NCBI RefSeq assembly: GCF_029892565.1
Contig: NZ_JARXVH010000002.1
Span: 343,501 to 407,500 of the forward strand
DNA length: 64,000 bases
DNA from: Streptomyces pseudovenezuelae
GTDB taxonomy: Bacteria > Actinomycetota > Actinomycetes > Streptomycetales > Streptomycetaceae
Direction of reading: 5' to 3'
Shown here: one piece after another, positions 7,287 to 15,048 of the stretch
How the letters are laid out: each line of letters starts with the position of its first letter
How positions within the stretch are numbered: the stretch's first letter is position 1
The notes under the pieces: generated by a model
The model's database searches: none
What the model was told of the DNA's origin: nothing
Seen by the model: only the letters and a program-made list of their open reading frames with translations
Program-made: the position numbers and the translations under genes

Positions 7287-8474
7287 CTAAGGAGTGCGCG
7301 CGCTCTGAGTGCCGTTGCACACCGGCACGTTGGGCAGCTGGTTGTCCGGCGAGTTCATGTAGATGTTGGACACGTAGCCGCCGTACTGGGGCAGATAGGC
7401 CCACCACTCGTTGGTGTAAGGCGGCACGGTCACCACCTGGCCCTTGACCTGGCAGCCCACCAACACCTCGACCCCGGCCGGGAGTTGAGTGAGCGGCGCG
7501 CCTGCCGTGGACGGGGCCGGGCGGACGTTCACGTGGTCGCTCCAGGTCCCGAACCAGGTGCCGGCCGGCCGCACCGCGCCCGGCACGTTCAGCGAGCGCG
7601 TCAGCCGCCCGATGTCCGTGTAGGCCTTGCCGTACGACGTCCCCACCGGATGCAGGGTGAACACGGCGACGATGGCACGGTCGCCGGCGCCCACCGTGCC
7701 GGTGGTGTGCAGGGCCGGGCGGGACAGGTCCACTCCGGCCGCGGCGGCCTTCGTGTTCGCCTTGGCTGCCGAGGTCGTCTTCGCCCCGCCCGCGGCAGCA
7801 GCCGCCTGCGAACCGCACGTGCCGTCCTCGTAGTCGCCCGACCACCCCTGCTTCACGGCCCACGGCTTCTCGAACGCCCCGGGGATGCCGAAGTGCTGGT
7901 CGAAGCGGTCCGACGCGCAGCGGGTGGACTGGCGCAGGTTGCCCATCACGAAGTCCCGTACCGGGGCGGGTGCCTTGTCCAGCAGGTAGCGGTAGATCGT
8001 GACGGTGTCACGCGCCGAGAGCGCGGTGTAGCCCCAGAAGCCCTCGTATCCGGCCGGCGGCGGCTGGGTGTCGGTGAGGCCGAGCCGGCTCACCATGCGG
8101 GTGATGATCGCGGAGCCGCCGTCCGCCGTCCAGTAGTGGCTGGCCGCGTCGTCGTTGCTGCTGCGGAGCATCGGCTCCAGCAGGGCGCGGTCGGCCGCCG
8201 GGATCGTGTAGTCAGGGCCGCGGTCCCAGAGGAAGTCCAGGGCCAGCAGGATCTTGACGACGGACGCCGACCTGAACTGCGTCGAAGAGTTGAGCTGTTC
8301 GGTGAACGTGCCGGTGCTGCGGTCGAAGACGGCGACCCCTGCCGTGACTCCGGAGGGCACGGTGACGGAGGGGGCTTCGGCGGGCCGTGCGGAGGCCGGT
8401 GCCGCCATGCAGAAGGCGAGCAGCAGCGCGGTGAGGGCCGCCGCCGAGGCCAAGGTGGAACGGAGCAGACGCAT
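7287..8474 (-). CDS. Secreted class A beta-lactamase-like serine hydrolase with C-terminal SH3 domain
   Basis: This 395-residue protein starts with a signal peptide (RLLRSTLASAAALTALLLAF, Ala-rich, cleavage near 30). The penicilloyl-serine-transferase motifs are S71-V-V-K74, SSNDDAA as the SDN-like element, and KQG within VKQGWSGDYEDG. An Ala/Lys-rich low-complexity insert (AAAAAGGAKTT) follows the KxG motif. The last 70 residues form a bacterial SH3-like module (HVNVRPAPSTAG, YLPQYGGYVSNIY) that probably binds cell wall. GGAAGAG lies nine bases before the ATG at 8474. It may be a D,D-peptidase-like enzyme or an inactive wall protein; beta-lactam hydrolysis cannot be assumed. It lies downstream of a smaller SH3 protein on the same strand. 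Confidence 0.8.
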   Translation of the reverse strand: MRLLRSTLASAAALTALLLAFCMAAPASARPAEAPSVTVPSGVTAGVAVFDRSTGTFTEQLNSSTQFRSASVVKILLALDFLWDRGPDYTIPAADRALLEPMLRSSNDDAASHYWTADGGSAIITRMVSRLGLTDTQPPPAGYEGFWGYTALSARDTVTIYRYLLDKAPAPVRDFVMGNLRQSTRCASDRFDQHFGIPGAFEKPWAVKQGWSGDYEDGTCGSQAAAAAGGAKTTSAAKANTKAAAAGVDLSRPALHTTGTVGAGDRAIVAVFTLHPVGTSYGKAYTDIGRLTRSLNVPGAVRPAGTWFGTWSDHVNVRPAPSTAGAPLTQLPAGVEVLVGCQVKGQVVTVPPYTNEWWAYLPQYGGYVSNIYMNSPDNQLPNVPVCNGTQSARTP

Positions 8475-8560
8475 GAAGGCCGTCTCTTCCTTTCGTCGGG
8501 ACATCATCGGGGCGTCAAAGGGCCTGCGGGAGACGGAGGTTGGCGTGCGCCGACGACCCG

Positions 8561-8950
8561 TCAGCAGGGCTCGACCGTGTTCGTCTCGCTGGCCACGTCG
8601 CCGTCGGACACCCAGCCCCAGGTGCCGTTGTCGTCGCCCTGCGTCCACAGCCAGCGGTAGGGATGGACGCTGGAGCCGTTGGGGCGGTCGGTGAAGTCCG
8701 CGCGACAGGCGAACCACGAGGGGTTCGTACGCAGGTGGTCGATGATGTGGGTGCCGCCGTCGACCAGTTCGTAGACGTTCGCGCCCTGGACGTTGTTGCA
8801 GGTGAACGCGTGGTGGCCCCAGGCGTCGATGCCGGTCGCCCAGCAGTTGGAGGCGGCCTGCGCCGAGCTGGTCGGCAGGGCGACCAGGGCCGCGGCGGCG
8901 GAGGCGGTGAGGGCGAGCGTGAGGGTCTTGCGCGTCGCGGAGCGATGCAT
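8561..8950 (-). CDS. Small secreted SH3-like protein
   Basis: The 129-residue product has a signal peptide (TLTLALTASAAAALVALPTSSAQA) and a mature domain of about 95 residues with four Cys (CWATG, FTCNN, FACRADF, VEPC). GANVYELVDGG, SVHPYRWLWTQGDD and WGWVSDGDV resemble a bacterial SH3 beta-barrel. ATG 8950 is used because AGGA lies six bases upstream and the signal peptide begins there; the longer frame to 9025 lacks a binding site. It precedes the SH3-tailed hydrolase by 86 bp on the same strand, so the two may be co-transcribed and share a wall-binding role. No enzymatic motif is visible. Confidence 0.75.
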   Translation of the reverse strand: MHRSATRKTLTLALTASAAAALVALPTSSAQAASNCWATGIDAWGHHAFTCNNVQGANVYELVDGGTHIIDHLRTNPSWFACRADFTDRPNGSSVHPYRWLWTQGDDNGTWGWVSDGDVASETNTVEPC

Positions 8951-9051
8951 CGACAGTCCTGTCCGTGTGGGGAGTCGGGTCCACCGGAGGAGCGCGGTAC
9001 GTGATCGCTCCGGTGCACCGCACACGCTAGGAACAGAAGGCCGCGAACGGT

Positions 9052-9069
9052 CCCTGACAAGTGTCAGGG
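9052..9069. promoter_or_regulatory. Perfect palindrome in the SH3 gene / pgm divergent region
   Basis: CCCTGACAAGTGTCAGGG consists of 8-bp arms with a 2-base spacer and no mismatch. It lies 102 bp upstream of the SH3 gene (reverse strand) and 172 bp upstream of pgm, in the 290-bp divergent gap. This looks like a dimeric-repressor operator; the binding protein is unknown. Confidence 0.5.
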
Positions 9070-9240
9070 CCGGGGCCGTCCTGCCCCTGGCCTCGATGCC
9101 GGTATCGCGACACGATCCGTCCGTGCGGAGCCCGTGCCCGTCGGGTTCTCGCGGGGGTGGGCCACTCGCGGTCCGCCGCCGTGACGGGGGAGGATGGACG
9201 GGCAGACGATATTGGTCAACCGATGTGGAGGAGCGGGCAC

Positions 9241-10881
9241 ATGCCTCACGAGCGAGCGGGCCGGCAGGCCGGACCCGAGGATCTCGTCGACGTCGCCCGG
9301 CTGGTCACCGCGTACTACGCGCTGCACCCGGACCCGGCCGACCCGGGCCAGCGGGTGGCGTTCGGTACGTCGGGACACCGGGGTTCGGCGCTGGCGACCG
9401 CGTTCAACGACGACCACATCGCCGCGACCAGCCAGGCGATCTGCGAGTACCGCGCCCTCCAGGGCACCGACGGCCCCCTCTTCCTGGGCGCCGACACCCA
9501 CGCGCTCTCCGAGCCGGCCCGCGTCACCGCACTCGAGGTTTTCGCGGCCAACGACGTGACGGTCCTCATCGACGAGGCGGACGGCTACACGCCCACCCCC
9601 GCCGTCTCGCACGCGATCCTCACGTACAACCGAGGCCGTACGTCCGGTCTCGCCGACGGTGTCGTCGTCACCCCCTCGCACAACCCGCCCGCCGACGGCG
9701 GCTTCAAGTACAACCCGCCGAGCGGCGGACCGGCCGGCTCCGACGCCACGTCCTGGATCCAGGACCGGGCCAACGACATCATCACCGCCGGCCTCAAGGA
9801 CGTACGCCGTATCCCCTACACGCGTGCCCTCGCCGCCCCCGGCACCGGCCGCTACGACTTCATGGGGACCTACGTCGCCGACCTGCCGAGCGTCCTGGAC
9901 CTGGACGCGGTCCGCGCCGCCGGCGTGCGCATCGGCGCCGACCCGCTGGGCGGGGCGTCGGTCGCGTACTGGGGCCGGATCGCCGAAGAGCACCGCCTCG
10001 ACCTCACCGTGGTCAACCCGCTCACGGATCCCACCTGGCGGTTCATGACGCTCGACTGGGACGGCAAGATCCGTATGGACTGCTCGTCGCCGTACGCGAT
10101 GGCCTCCCTGATCGCCCAGCGCGACCGCTTCCAGATCGCCACGGGCAACGACGCGGACGCCGACCGGCACGGCATCGTCACGCCGGACGCGGGGCTCATG
10201 AACCCCAACCACTACCTGGCCGCCGCGATCGCCTACCTCTACGGTCACCGGGAGCAGTGGCCCGCCGACACCGGCATCGGCAAGACGCTGGTGTCGTCCA
10301 CGATGATCGACCGGGTCGCAGCCGACCTGGGGCGCCGTCTGGTCGAAGTGCCGGTCGGGTTCAAGTGGTTCGTGGACGGACTGGTCGACGGATCGATCGG
10401 GTTCGGCGGCGAGGAGTCGGCCGGCGCGTCCTTCCTGCGCCGGGACGGCTCGGTGTGGACCACGGACAAGGACGGCATCATCCTGGCGCTGCTCGCCTCC
10501 GAGATCCTCGCGGTCACCGAGAAGACGCCGTCGGAGCACTACGCGGCGATGACGGCCCGGTTCGGCGAGCCCGCGTACGCGCGCATCGACGCCCCCGCGA
10601 ACCGCGAGGAGAAGGCGCTGCTCGCCAAGCTGTCCCCGGCGCAGGTCACCGCGGACACCCTGGCCGGGGAGCCCGTCACCGGGGTGCTCACTGAAGCCCC
10701 GGGCAACGGTGCGGCCATCGGCGGCATCAAGGTGACCACCGAGAACGCCTGGTTCGCGGCACGGCCCTCCGGCACCGAGGACGTGTACAAGATCTACGCC
10801 GAGTCCTTCCGCGGCCCCGACCATCTGCGCCAGGTCCAGGAGGAGGCCCGGGCGGTGGTCGACACCGCGCTGGGCGGCTGA
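9241..10881 (+). CDS. pgm: Phosphoglucomutase, alpha-D-glucose phosphate-specific
   Basis: The 546-residue cytoplasmic enzyme interconverts glucose 1-phosphate and glucose 6-phosphate, linking glycolysis to glycogen, trehalose and wall-sugar synthesis. The phosphoserine loop is TPSHNPP with Ser146; the Mg2+ loop is [10 protein letters not shown] with Asp304, Asp306 and Asp308; the sugar-binding loop is GGEESAG; and the phosphate-binding loop is [11 protein letters not shown] near the C-terminus. Length fits the bacterial Pgm subfamily that starts with a [10 protein letters not shown] segment. GGAGGAG ends eight bases before ATG 9241; the longer frame from 9061 is spurious. It stands alone between the SH3 gene and a PP2C gene. 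Confidence 0.95.
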   Translation: MPHERAGRQAGPEDLVDVARLVTAYYALHPDPADPGQRVAFGTSGHRGSALATAFNDDHIAATSQAICEYRALQGTDGPLFLGADTHALSEPARVTALEVFAANDVTVLIDEADGYTPTPAVSHAILTYNRGRTSGLADGVVVTPSHNPPADGGFKYNPPSGGPAGSDATSWIQDRANDIITAGLKDVRRIPYTRALAAPGTGRYDFMGTYVADLPSVLDLDAVRAAGVRIGADPLGGASVAYWGRIAEEHRLDLTVVNPLTDPTWRFMTLDWDGKIRMDCSSPYAMASLIAQRDRFQIATGNDADADRHGIVTPDAGLMNPNHYLAAAIAYLYGHREQWPADTGIGKTLVSSTMIDRVAADLGRRLVEVPVGFKWFVDGLVDGSIGFGGEESAGASFLRRDGSVWTTDKDGIILALLASEILAVTEKTPSEHYAAMTARFGEPAYARIDAPANREEKALLAKLSPAQVTADTLAGEPVTGVLTEAPGNGAAIGGIKVTTENAWFAARPSGTEDVYKIYAESFRGPDHLRQVQEEARAVVDTALGG

Positions 10882-11011
10882 CGCGACGGAGACGGCGGTG
10901 ACGGTGGCGGCGATGACCGGGCGGGTGTGAGAAGCGTCTCGCTTTGTCCACCTTTGGGTGAAAATCAGATGTTCTACCCTGAGGAGGCCCCCGTCACCGC
11001 CGGAGTGATCA

Positions 11012-11842
11012 ATGTCCCGCAAGGGTCCAACGGACGACGGCGACGAGCTGCTGGCCAGACTCGGATCGCTGACCGCCCAGGCGCGCGAGCTCGCCCAGCT
11101 GCAGCGCTCCCGGGTCGAGCTGGCCGTTGCCCTCCAGCGGGGCATGCTGCCGAGGGACCTGCCCGAGGCCCCCGGCCTCCAGCTCGCCGTCCGCTACGCG
11201 CCCGCTTACCAGGGCCTGAACGTGGGCGGCGACTGGTACGACGCCTTCACCATGCCCGACGGCCGCATAGGCCTGTCCATAGGCGACGTCCAGGGCCACA
11301 ACATCGAGGCGGCGGCCTTCATGGGCCAGGTCCGGGTCGGCCTGCGCGCGCTCGCCTCCGTCACCAGCGAGCCCGGCGAGCTCCTCGCCCGCACCAACGA
11401 CCTGATCCTCTCCCTCGGCACCGACCTCTTCGCCACCTGCACCTTCATGCGGCTCGACCCCGCCACCGGCGTGCTGGAGAGTGCGCGGGCCGGGCACATC
11501 CCGCACATCTGGGCCACGGCGGACGGCAGGTCCGGCGTCAGCGGCGACGAGGGCGGGCCGCCGCTCGGCGTCGAGCAGGGCATGGAGTACCCGGTGATGC
11601 GGCACCGCCTCACCACCGGCGGGGTCTTCGTCCTCGTCACCGACGGCGTGGTCGAGGGCCCGTCCCTGAGCCTCGACGAGGGCCTCGACAAGGTCGTCCG
11701 CCTCGCGGGCGTGGCAGCCGTCGCGGGCCTGGAGGCCGGGGCGCTGGCCGCTGCCGTGATCAAGATGGCGGGGACGGTGGGGCACGAGGACGACGCGGCG
11801 GTCTTGGTGGTGGGGCACGACGGGGCTGTGGGTCGGCTGTAG
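11012..11842 (+). CDS. PP2C-family (SpoIIE/RsbU-type) protein serine phosphatase
   Basis: The 276-residue product has a short N-terminal coiled segment (LLARLGSLTAQARELAQLQRSRVE) followed by a SpoIIE catalytic domain: QRGMLPRDLP, metal-binding GGDWYDAF, GDVQGHNIEAA, and C-terminal VTDGVVEG and HEDDAAVLVV, which carry the conserved acidic residues. Such phosphatases usually dephosphorylate anti-anti-sigma factors in partner switches. No sensor domain is attached and no STAS or anti-sigma gene adjoins it, so its partner is elsewhere. GGAG lies six bases before ATG 11012. The linker helices resemble those that transmit signals in RsbU. Confidence 0.85.
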   Translation: MSRKGPTDDGDELLARLGSLTAQARELAQLQRSRVELAVALQRGMLPRDLPEAPGLQLAVRYAPAYQGLNVGGDWYDAFTMPDGRIGLSIGDVQGHNIEAAAFMGQVRVGLRALASVTSEPGELLARTNDLILSLGTDLFATCTFMRLDPATGVLESARAGHIPHIWATADGRSGVSGDEGGPPLGVEQGMEYPVMRHRLTTGGVFVLVTDGVVEGPSLSLDEGLDKVVRLAGVAAVAGLEAGALAAAVIKMAGTVGHEDDAAVLVVGHDGAVGRL

Positions 11843-12237
11843 AGGCCGCCGGGCTGACGACGCCTGTCCATTCGTAACTCCGCGTCACTTCGGCGGTCTC
11901 CGACGACCCTGGCGCCTCCGAGGGCCGCAGAGCCAGGTGGGCCTGACGGCTCTGATGGCCCGGACAGGCCTGACGGGCCTCCCGCCCGTCGGACCCGGGA
12001 AGCTTCGACGCCCTCGACGCTCCCACCAGCCTCACCACCTTTGCCCACTCCACCAGCCTTGGCTGCTCCACCGCGTCCACCCCCTCCACCGCCTCCGCCG
12101 GCTCAGACCGCCCTGACCCCCTGGCACCCCGGCCCCTGGCACCCAGGCCCCCTGACACCCCGCCCCCTTCACCCGAACCGCCCCAGCCCGGCGCAGCCGA
12201 CCCGCTCGCCTCGCCGTCCCGGCCTGCTCGGTGTCTG
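11843..12237. other. 395-bp gap with a hairpin and degenerate C-rich repeats
   Basis: No gene is supported here. A 7-bp inverted repeat, GACGGGC (11972-11978) and GCCCGTC (11984-11990), could terminate the phosphatase transcript. From about 12050 the plus strand is pyrimidine-rich, and a CCCCTGGCACCC-like unit of about 16 bp recurs three times with changes between 12117 and 12161. Short proline-rich frames across this stretch lack binding sites and look like composition artefacts. The promoter of the MASE1 gene should lie here but I cannot point to it. Confidence 0.5.
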
Positions 12238-13293
12238 ATGGCAGCTGTGGTGGGTACCCGTGATCTCCGCCCGGCGGCCGGCCTGGTTCTGCAGACACTG
12301 ACCGTCGCCGCCTGCTATTTCGCGGCCGGACGGCTGGGCCTGCTGCGGCAGCTCGTCGTCGAGGACGCCGTGGTCACCCCCATCTGGCCCCCCACGGGCG
12401 TAGCCGTCGCCTGTCTGCTCCTCTACGGCATGCGCGCCTGGCCCGGCATCGCCCTCGGCGCGCTGCTGGTGGTCATGTCCATCACCTCGCTCCAGCCCGC
12501 CGTGATCGGCACCCTGCTGGGCAACACCCTGGCCCCCGTCTGCGCGTACCTCATGCTGCGCAAGGTCGGCTTCCGCACCAGCCTGGCCCGGCTGCGCGAC
12601 GGCATCGCCCTGGTGTTCCTGGGCGCCCTCACCGCCATGCTGGTGAGCGCGACCGTGGGCGCCTGCCTCCTGGTGATCACCGGCAAGCTCGACGCGCACA
12701 GCTTCTGGCTGGTCTGGCTGGCCTGGTGGGTGGGCGACGCGATGGGCGTACTGATCGTCACCCCGCTCCTGCTGCTGATCCTGCAAGGGACCCGCCGGGC
12801 CCTGAACCTGCGCCGGTGGAAGGAGATCCTGGGCCTGGCCCTCATCGCGGGCGTTCTGATACCCGTGTCCACGCACAGCCCCATGAGCGTGCTCTTCCTG
12901 GTCTACCCGCTGCTGATCTGGGCCGCGCTGCGCTTCCAGCTCGCCGGCAGCTCCCTGTGCGCCCTGTTCGCCTCGGTCTCGGCCACCGTCGCCGCGACGG
13001 ACCGGAGCGGGCCGTTCAACCACCTGTCCAGCGTCGAGGTCATGATCAAGCTCCAGGCTTTCAACGGCTCGATGGCACTGACCGCCCTGCTCCTGTCCGC
13101 CATGATCACCGAGCAGCTCAACACCAGACGGTCGGTGGAACGGGCCTGCCAGGAACTCGTCGAGGTCCTCGCACACCTCACGGCGGGGGAGCCGCCACCA
13201 GGACCGCCGCGCGTCGAGGGCGACCGGGGCAAGCCCGGTGAACTCCCGGTCCCGGAGAAGAAGCGCCCGGTCAGTCCCACAGGGGATACGTGA
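12238..13293 (+). CDS. MASE1-domain integral membrane protein
   Basis: The 351-residue protein is almost entirely membrane: about eight hydrophobic helices between residues 12 and 300 with the MASE1 hallmark PIWPPTGVAVACLLL near 45-60, plus LVWLAWWVGDAMGVLIVTPLLLL in the middle. MASE1 normally acts as a membrane sensor in front of GGDEF, kinase or PP2C domains. Here only about 50 charged, Pro-rich residues follow the last helix (RRSVERACQELVEVLAHL then a disordered tail), so no output domain is present. The start is uncertain: the ATG at 12238 lacks a clear binding site. The 3' end overlaps the next convergent gene by 23 bp. Confidence 0.75.
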   Translation: MAAVVGTRDLRPAAGLVLQTLTVAACYFAAGRLGLLRQLVVEDAVVTPIWPPTGVAVACLLLYGMRAWPGIALGALLVVMSITSLQPAVIGTLLGNTLAPVCAYLMLRKVGFRTSLARLRDGIALVFLGALTAMLVSATVGACLLVITGKLDAHSFWLVWLAWWVGDAMGVLIVTPLLLLILQGTRRALNLRRWKEILGLALIAGVLIPVSTHSPMSVLFLVYPLLIWAALRFQLAGSSLCALFASVSATVAATDRSGPFNHLSSVEVMIKLQAFNGSMALTALLLSAMITEQLNTRRSVERACQELVEVLAHLTAGEPPPGPPRVEGDRGKPGELPVPEKKRPVSPTGDT

Positions 13294-13732
13294 CCGTCGG
13301 GCCGTAGATGTCGGGCCTGCTGCCCGGGTAGACCAGGGTGATCCGGCTGTAGCGCTCCGTCTGCGGGTGCTTCTTCCACGGCTTCGGATCGGAGAGCCGC
13401 ACGGTCACCGGATACGAGTGGAAGGCGCCGGCCGCGCAGTAGGGCTTGCAGTCGTTGACCATGTTGACGCCCTCGGCCGTCGCCGTCTCCGTGCCCCACT
13501 GCGACCACTTCAACGAGGTCAGCCGGCTGTTGCCGTCACCGCAGGCGAGCGTGAAGTCGGCGGGGCGCACGTCCGTGTGCCAGAGACAGTCGACGAGCAC
13601 GGGCACCGCCTGCCGCTGCGCGACCGGTGAGGCAGGCGTCGCCGGCCCGGCGGAGGACGGGGCCCCCGCAGCGGCGGCGAGCGCCGCGGCCAGGCAGAGC
13701 GTGACCGCCGTACGAATCGCGATTGCGCGCAT
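13271..13732 (-). CDS. Small secreted protein of unknown function
   Basis: The 153-residue product has a clear signal peptide (AVTLCLAAALAAAAGAPSSAG) and a mature part of about 120 residues with four Cys (VDCLWHT, LACGDGN, NDCKPYCAAG), two of them in a CxxxC motif. The segment ACGDGNSRLTSLKWSQWG followed by HSYPVTVRLSDPK suggests a small beta-rich fold. I do not recognise a named domain. GGGGAG lies about six bases before ATG 13732. Its 3' end overlaps the convergent MASE1 gene by 23 bp, so full-length transcripts from the two would be complementary there. Confidence 0.75.
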   Translation of the reverse strand: MRAIAIRTAVTLCLAAALAAAAGAPSSAGPATPASPVAQRQAVPVLVDCLWHTDVRPADFTLACGDGNSRLTSLKWSQWGTETATAEGVNMVNDCKPYCAAGAFHSYPVTVRLSDPKPWKKHPQTERYSRITLVYPGSRPDIYGPTVTYPLWD

Positions 13733-13896
13733 GTCCGCTCCCCGCTGCCGTCTCCGGACCGACCTGTCCGTGCCGTCCGGCTGTTCGAGCTGTCCGTGCC
13801 AACTCTGCTGTGCCTGTACCGACGCTACGACCGGCATGCGGTGCGCACCACTCGGACGGAGTAATGACGGCTGAGGGAGGCGGGGCGTTCCGCCTG

Positions 13897-14586
13897 TCAC
13901 ATCTCGTCGAGACGGACGTACGAGCTTTCGAACCGCCAGTTCAGATCGTGCGTCGTCGAGGGCAGCACCCCGGCATACAGGGCATCGCGGTCGATGGTGA
14001 CCGGCGCGAGCGGTCGTCCGTGCGCGAGCGAGGCGAGCAGGAGCCCGGCGTGCCGCTCGGCGAGGACCGTTCGGAAGACCGCCTCGCGCAGGGTCCGGCC
14101 CACGACCACGGCACCGTGCCACCGGAGCAGCGCCAGCGCGCTGTCGCCGATCACCCGCACGAGCGCGTCGCCCGCCGCATGGTCCGTCACCAGCTCGGCC
14201 CGCTCCCACAGGGGTATGCGATCCGGCCAGAAGCTCGCGTGCGGCATCAGCAGTTCCGCCGGCGGCTCGGCCATCGCGGCGAGGGCGGTCAGGTGCGGTG
14301 AGTGGACGTGCACGAGTGAGCGGAGGTCGGGGCGGGCGCGGTGCATCGCCGCGTGCATGTACAGCTCCAGCGGCAGCCCGGGCGTGAACTCGTCGTCAAG
14401 GGAGAGTTCGTGGACGTCCTCGGGTCGGCACCTGTCCTTGCGGCGTCCGGCGCCGGGGCAGATCAGATAGCGCTCCGGATCGTCCGTCAGCAGGCTGACG
14501 TGGCCGAACATGCCGATCAGACCGTGGCGCGCGAGGATCCGCGTGGCCGTGGCCAGTTCGTCGCGCAGTGCCTGCCGGTCGGTCAT
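13897..14586 (-). CDS. Class II aldolase/adducin family protein
   Basis: This 229-residue cytoplasmic protein belongs to the fuculose-phosphate aldolase family. ILARHGLIGMFGHVSLL corresponds to the N-terminal substrate loop, VHVHSPH provides two zinc-binding His, and RWHGAVVVGRTLREAV the third. ICPGAGRR matches the segment binding substrate phosphate in relatives. Members cleave sugar phosphates (fuculose 1-P, ribulose 5-P epimerisation) or act in methionine salvage; the substrate is not predictable here. ATG 14586 is chosen because AAGGGG lies eight bases before it and the family alignment starts there; the long upstream frame is shadow. It is monocistronic and does not replace the broken araD in position. 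Confidence 0.8.
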   Translation of the reverse strand: MTDRQALRDELATATRILARHGLIGMFGHVSLLTDDPERYLICPGAGRRKDRCRPEDVHELSLDDEFTPGLPLELYMHAAMHRARPDLRSLVHVHSPHLTALAAMAEPPAELLMPHASFWPDRIPLWERAELVTDHAAGDALVRVIGDSALALLRWHGAVVVGRTLREAVFRTVLAERHAGLLLASLAHGRPLAPVTIDRDALYAGVLPSTTHDLNWRFESSYVRLDEM

Positions 14587-14768
14587 CTCCGTACCCCTTC
14601 GTCGTGCCGAGGCGTGAGCAACCCGTGCCGTTCCCCGGCCGGGAGCGTAGGCGTGGGGCGGTCGCGGGACGACGTCCGAGCAGGCAAGCAATGAATGCGC
14701 GCGCGGCCGAAACGATGTGGGTGTCCAGCCGAACTCCCAGTGGACAACCGTCAATTCAAGCCGATGTC

Positions 14769-14786
14769 TTGTCACCTTCATGACAA
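14769..14786. promoter_or_regulatory. Inverted repeat upstream of the M4 protease
   Basis: TTGTCACCTTCATGACAA is a perfect 6-bp inverted repeat (TTGTCA / TGACAA) with a 6-base spacer. It sits 263 bp before the protease start and 183 bp before the aldolase start, where a divergent promoter would be expected. It is a candidate operator; the binding factor is unknown. Confidence 0.4.
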
Positions 14787-14820
14787 CTCTGTGCGTGGGA
14801 TGTCACTCTGCTGTCCGCAG

Positions 14821-14838
14821 GTTCACCTGTGCTTCACA
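14821..14838 (+). promoter_or_regulatory. Possible PHO-box-like direct repeat
   Basis: GTTCACC at 14821-14827 is followed 11 bp later by CTTCACA at 14832-14838. PhoP in Streptomyces binds 11-nt direct repeats with a GTTCACC core, so spacing and the first unit fit while the second unit is weak. A role in phosphate control of the protease is inference only. Confidence 0.3.
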
Positions 14839-15048
14839 CCCCCCACATTTCCCGCACCCCCCATCTCCACCCCCCACCCCCCACCTCTTCCCATCCCCCC
14901 ACCCCTTCTCGCGCGCGGCCGAGTCCCGGCGCCATCCGGGCGTCGCTCGTGCCGTGCGTGCGCACCCGCGCGCCGCCGGACGGCCACACCCGGCCGACCG
15001 CTCGCTCCGGCCTTGACCCGAGGCCGACCGCTGCAGAGGGAGAACGCC

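Larger units (their letters stand above)
14587..15048. other. 462-bp divergent intergenic region with C-rich tract
   Basis: This region separates the aldolase (reverse) from the metalloprotease (forward). It holds a palindrome at 14769-14786, a possible Pho-type direct repeat at 14821-14838, and a strikingly pyrimidine-rich tract at about 14836-14915 made of CCCC runs with few purines on the plus strand. Frames through it are composition artefacts without binding sites. The long leader (over 200 bp from the palindrome to the start) could give the protease mRNA a structured 5' end. Confidence 0.55.

Noticed and set aside
12041..12238. Proline-rich 65-codon frame before the MASE1 gene
   Set aside because: Made of C-rich repeats, lacks a binding site and has no recognisable domain.
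13897..13929. Class II aldolase as a functional replacement for the broken araD
   Set aside because: It is a distinct subfamily, is not linked to the araB operon, and lacks AraD-specific sequence; nothing in the sequence supports 4-epimerase activity.
14836..14915. C-rich tract as a possible mobile-element scar or CRISPR-like repeat
   Set aside because: No regular unit, target-site duplication or spacer structure; it is a simple pyrimidine-rich stretch.
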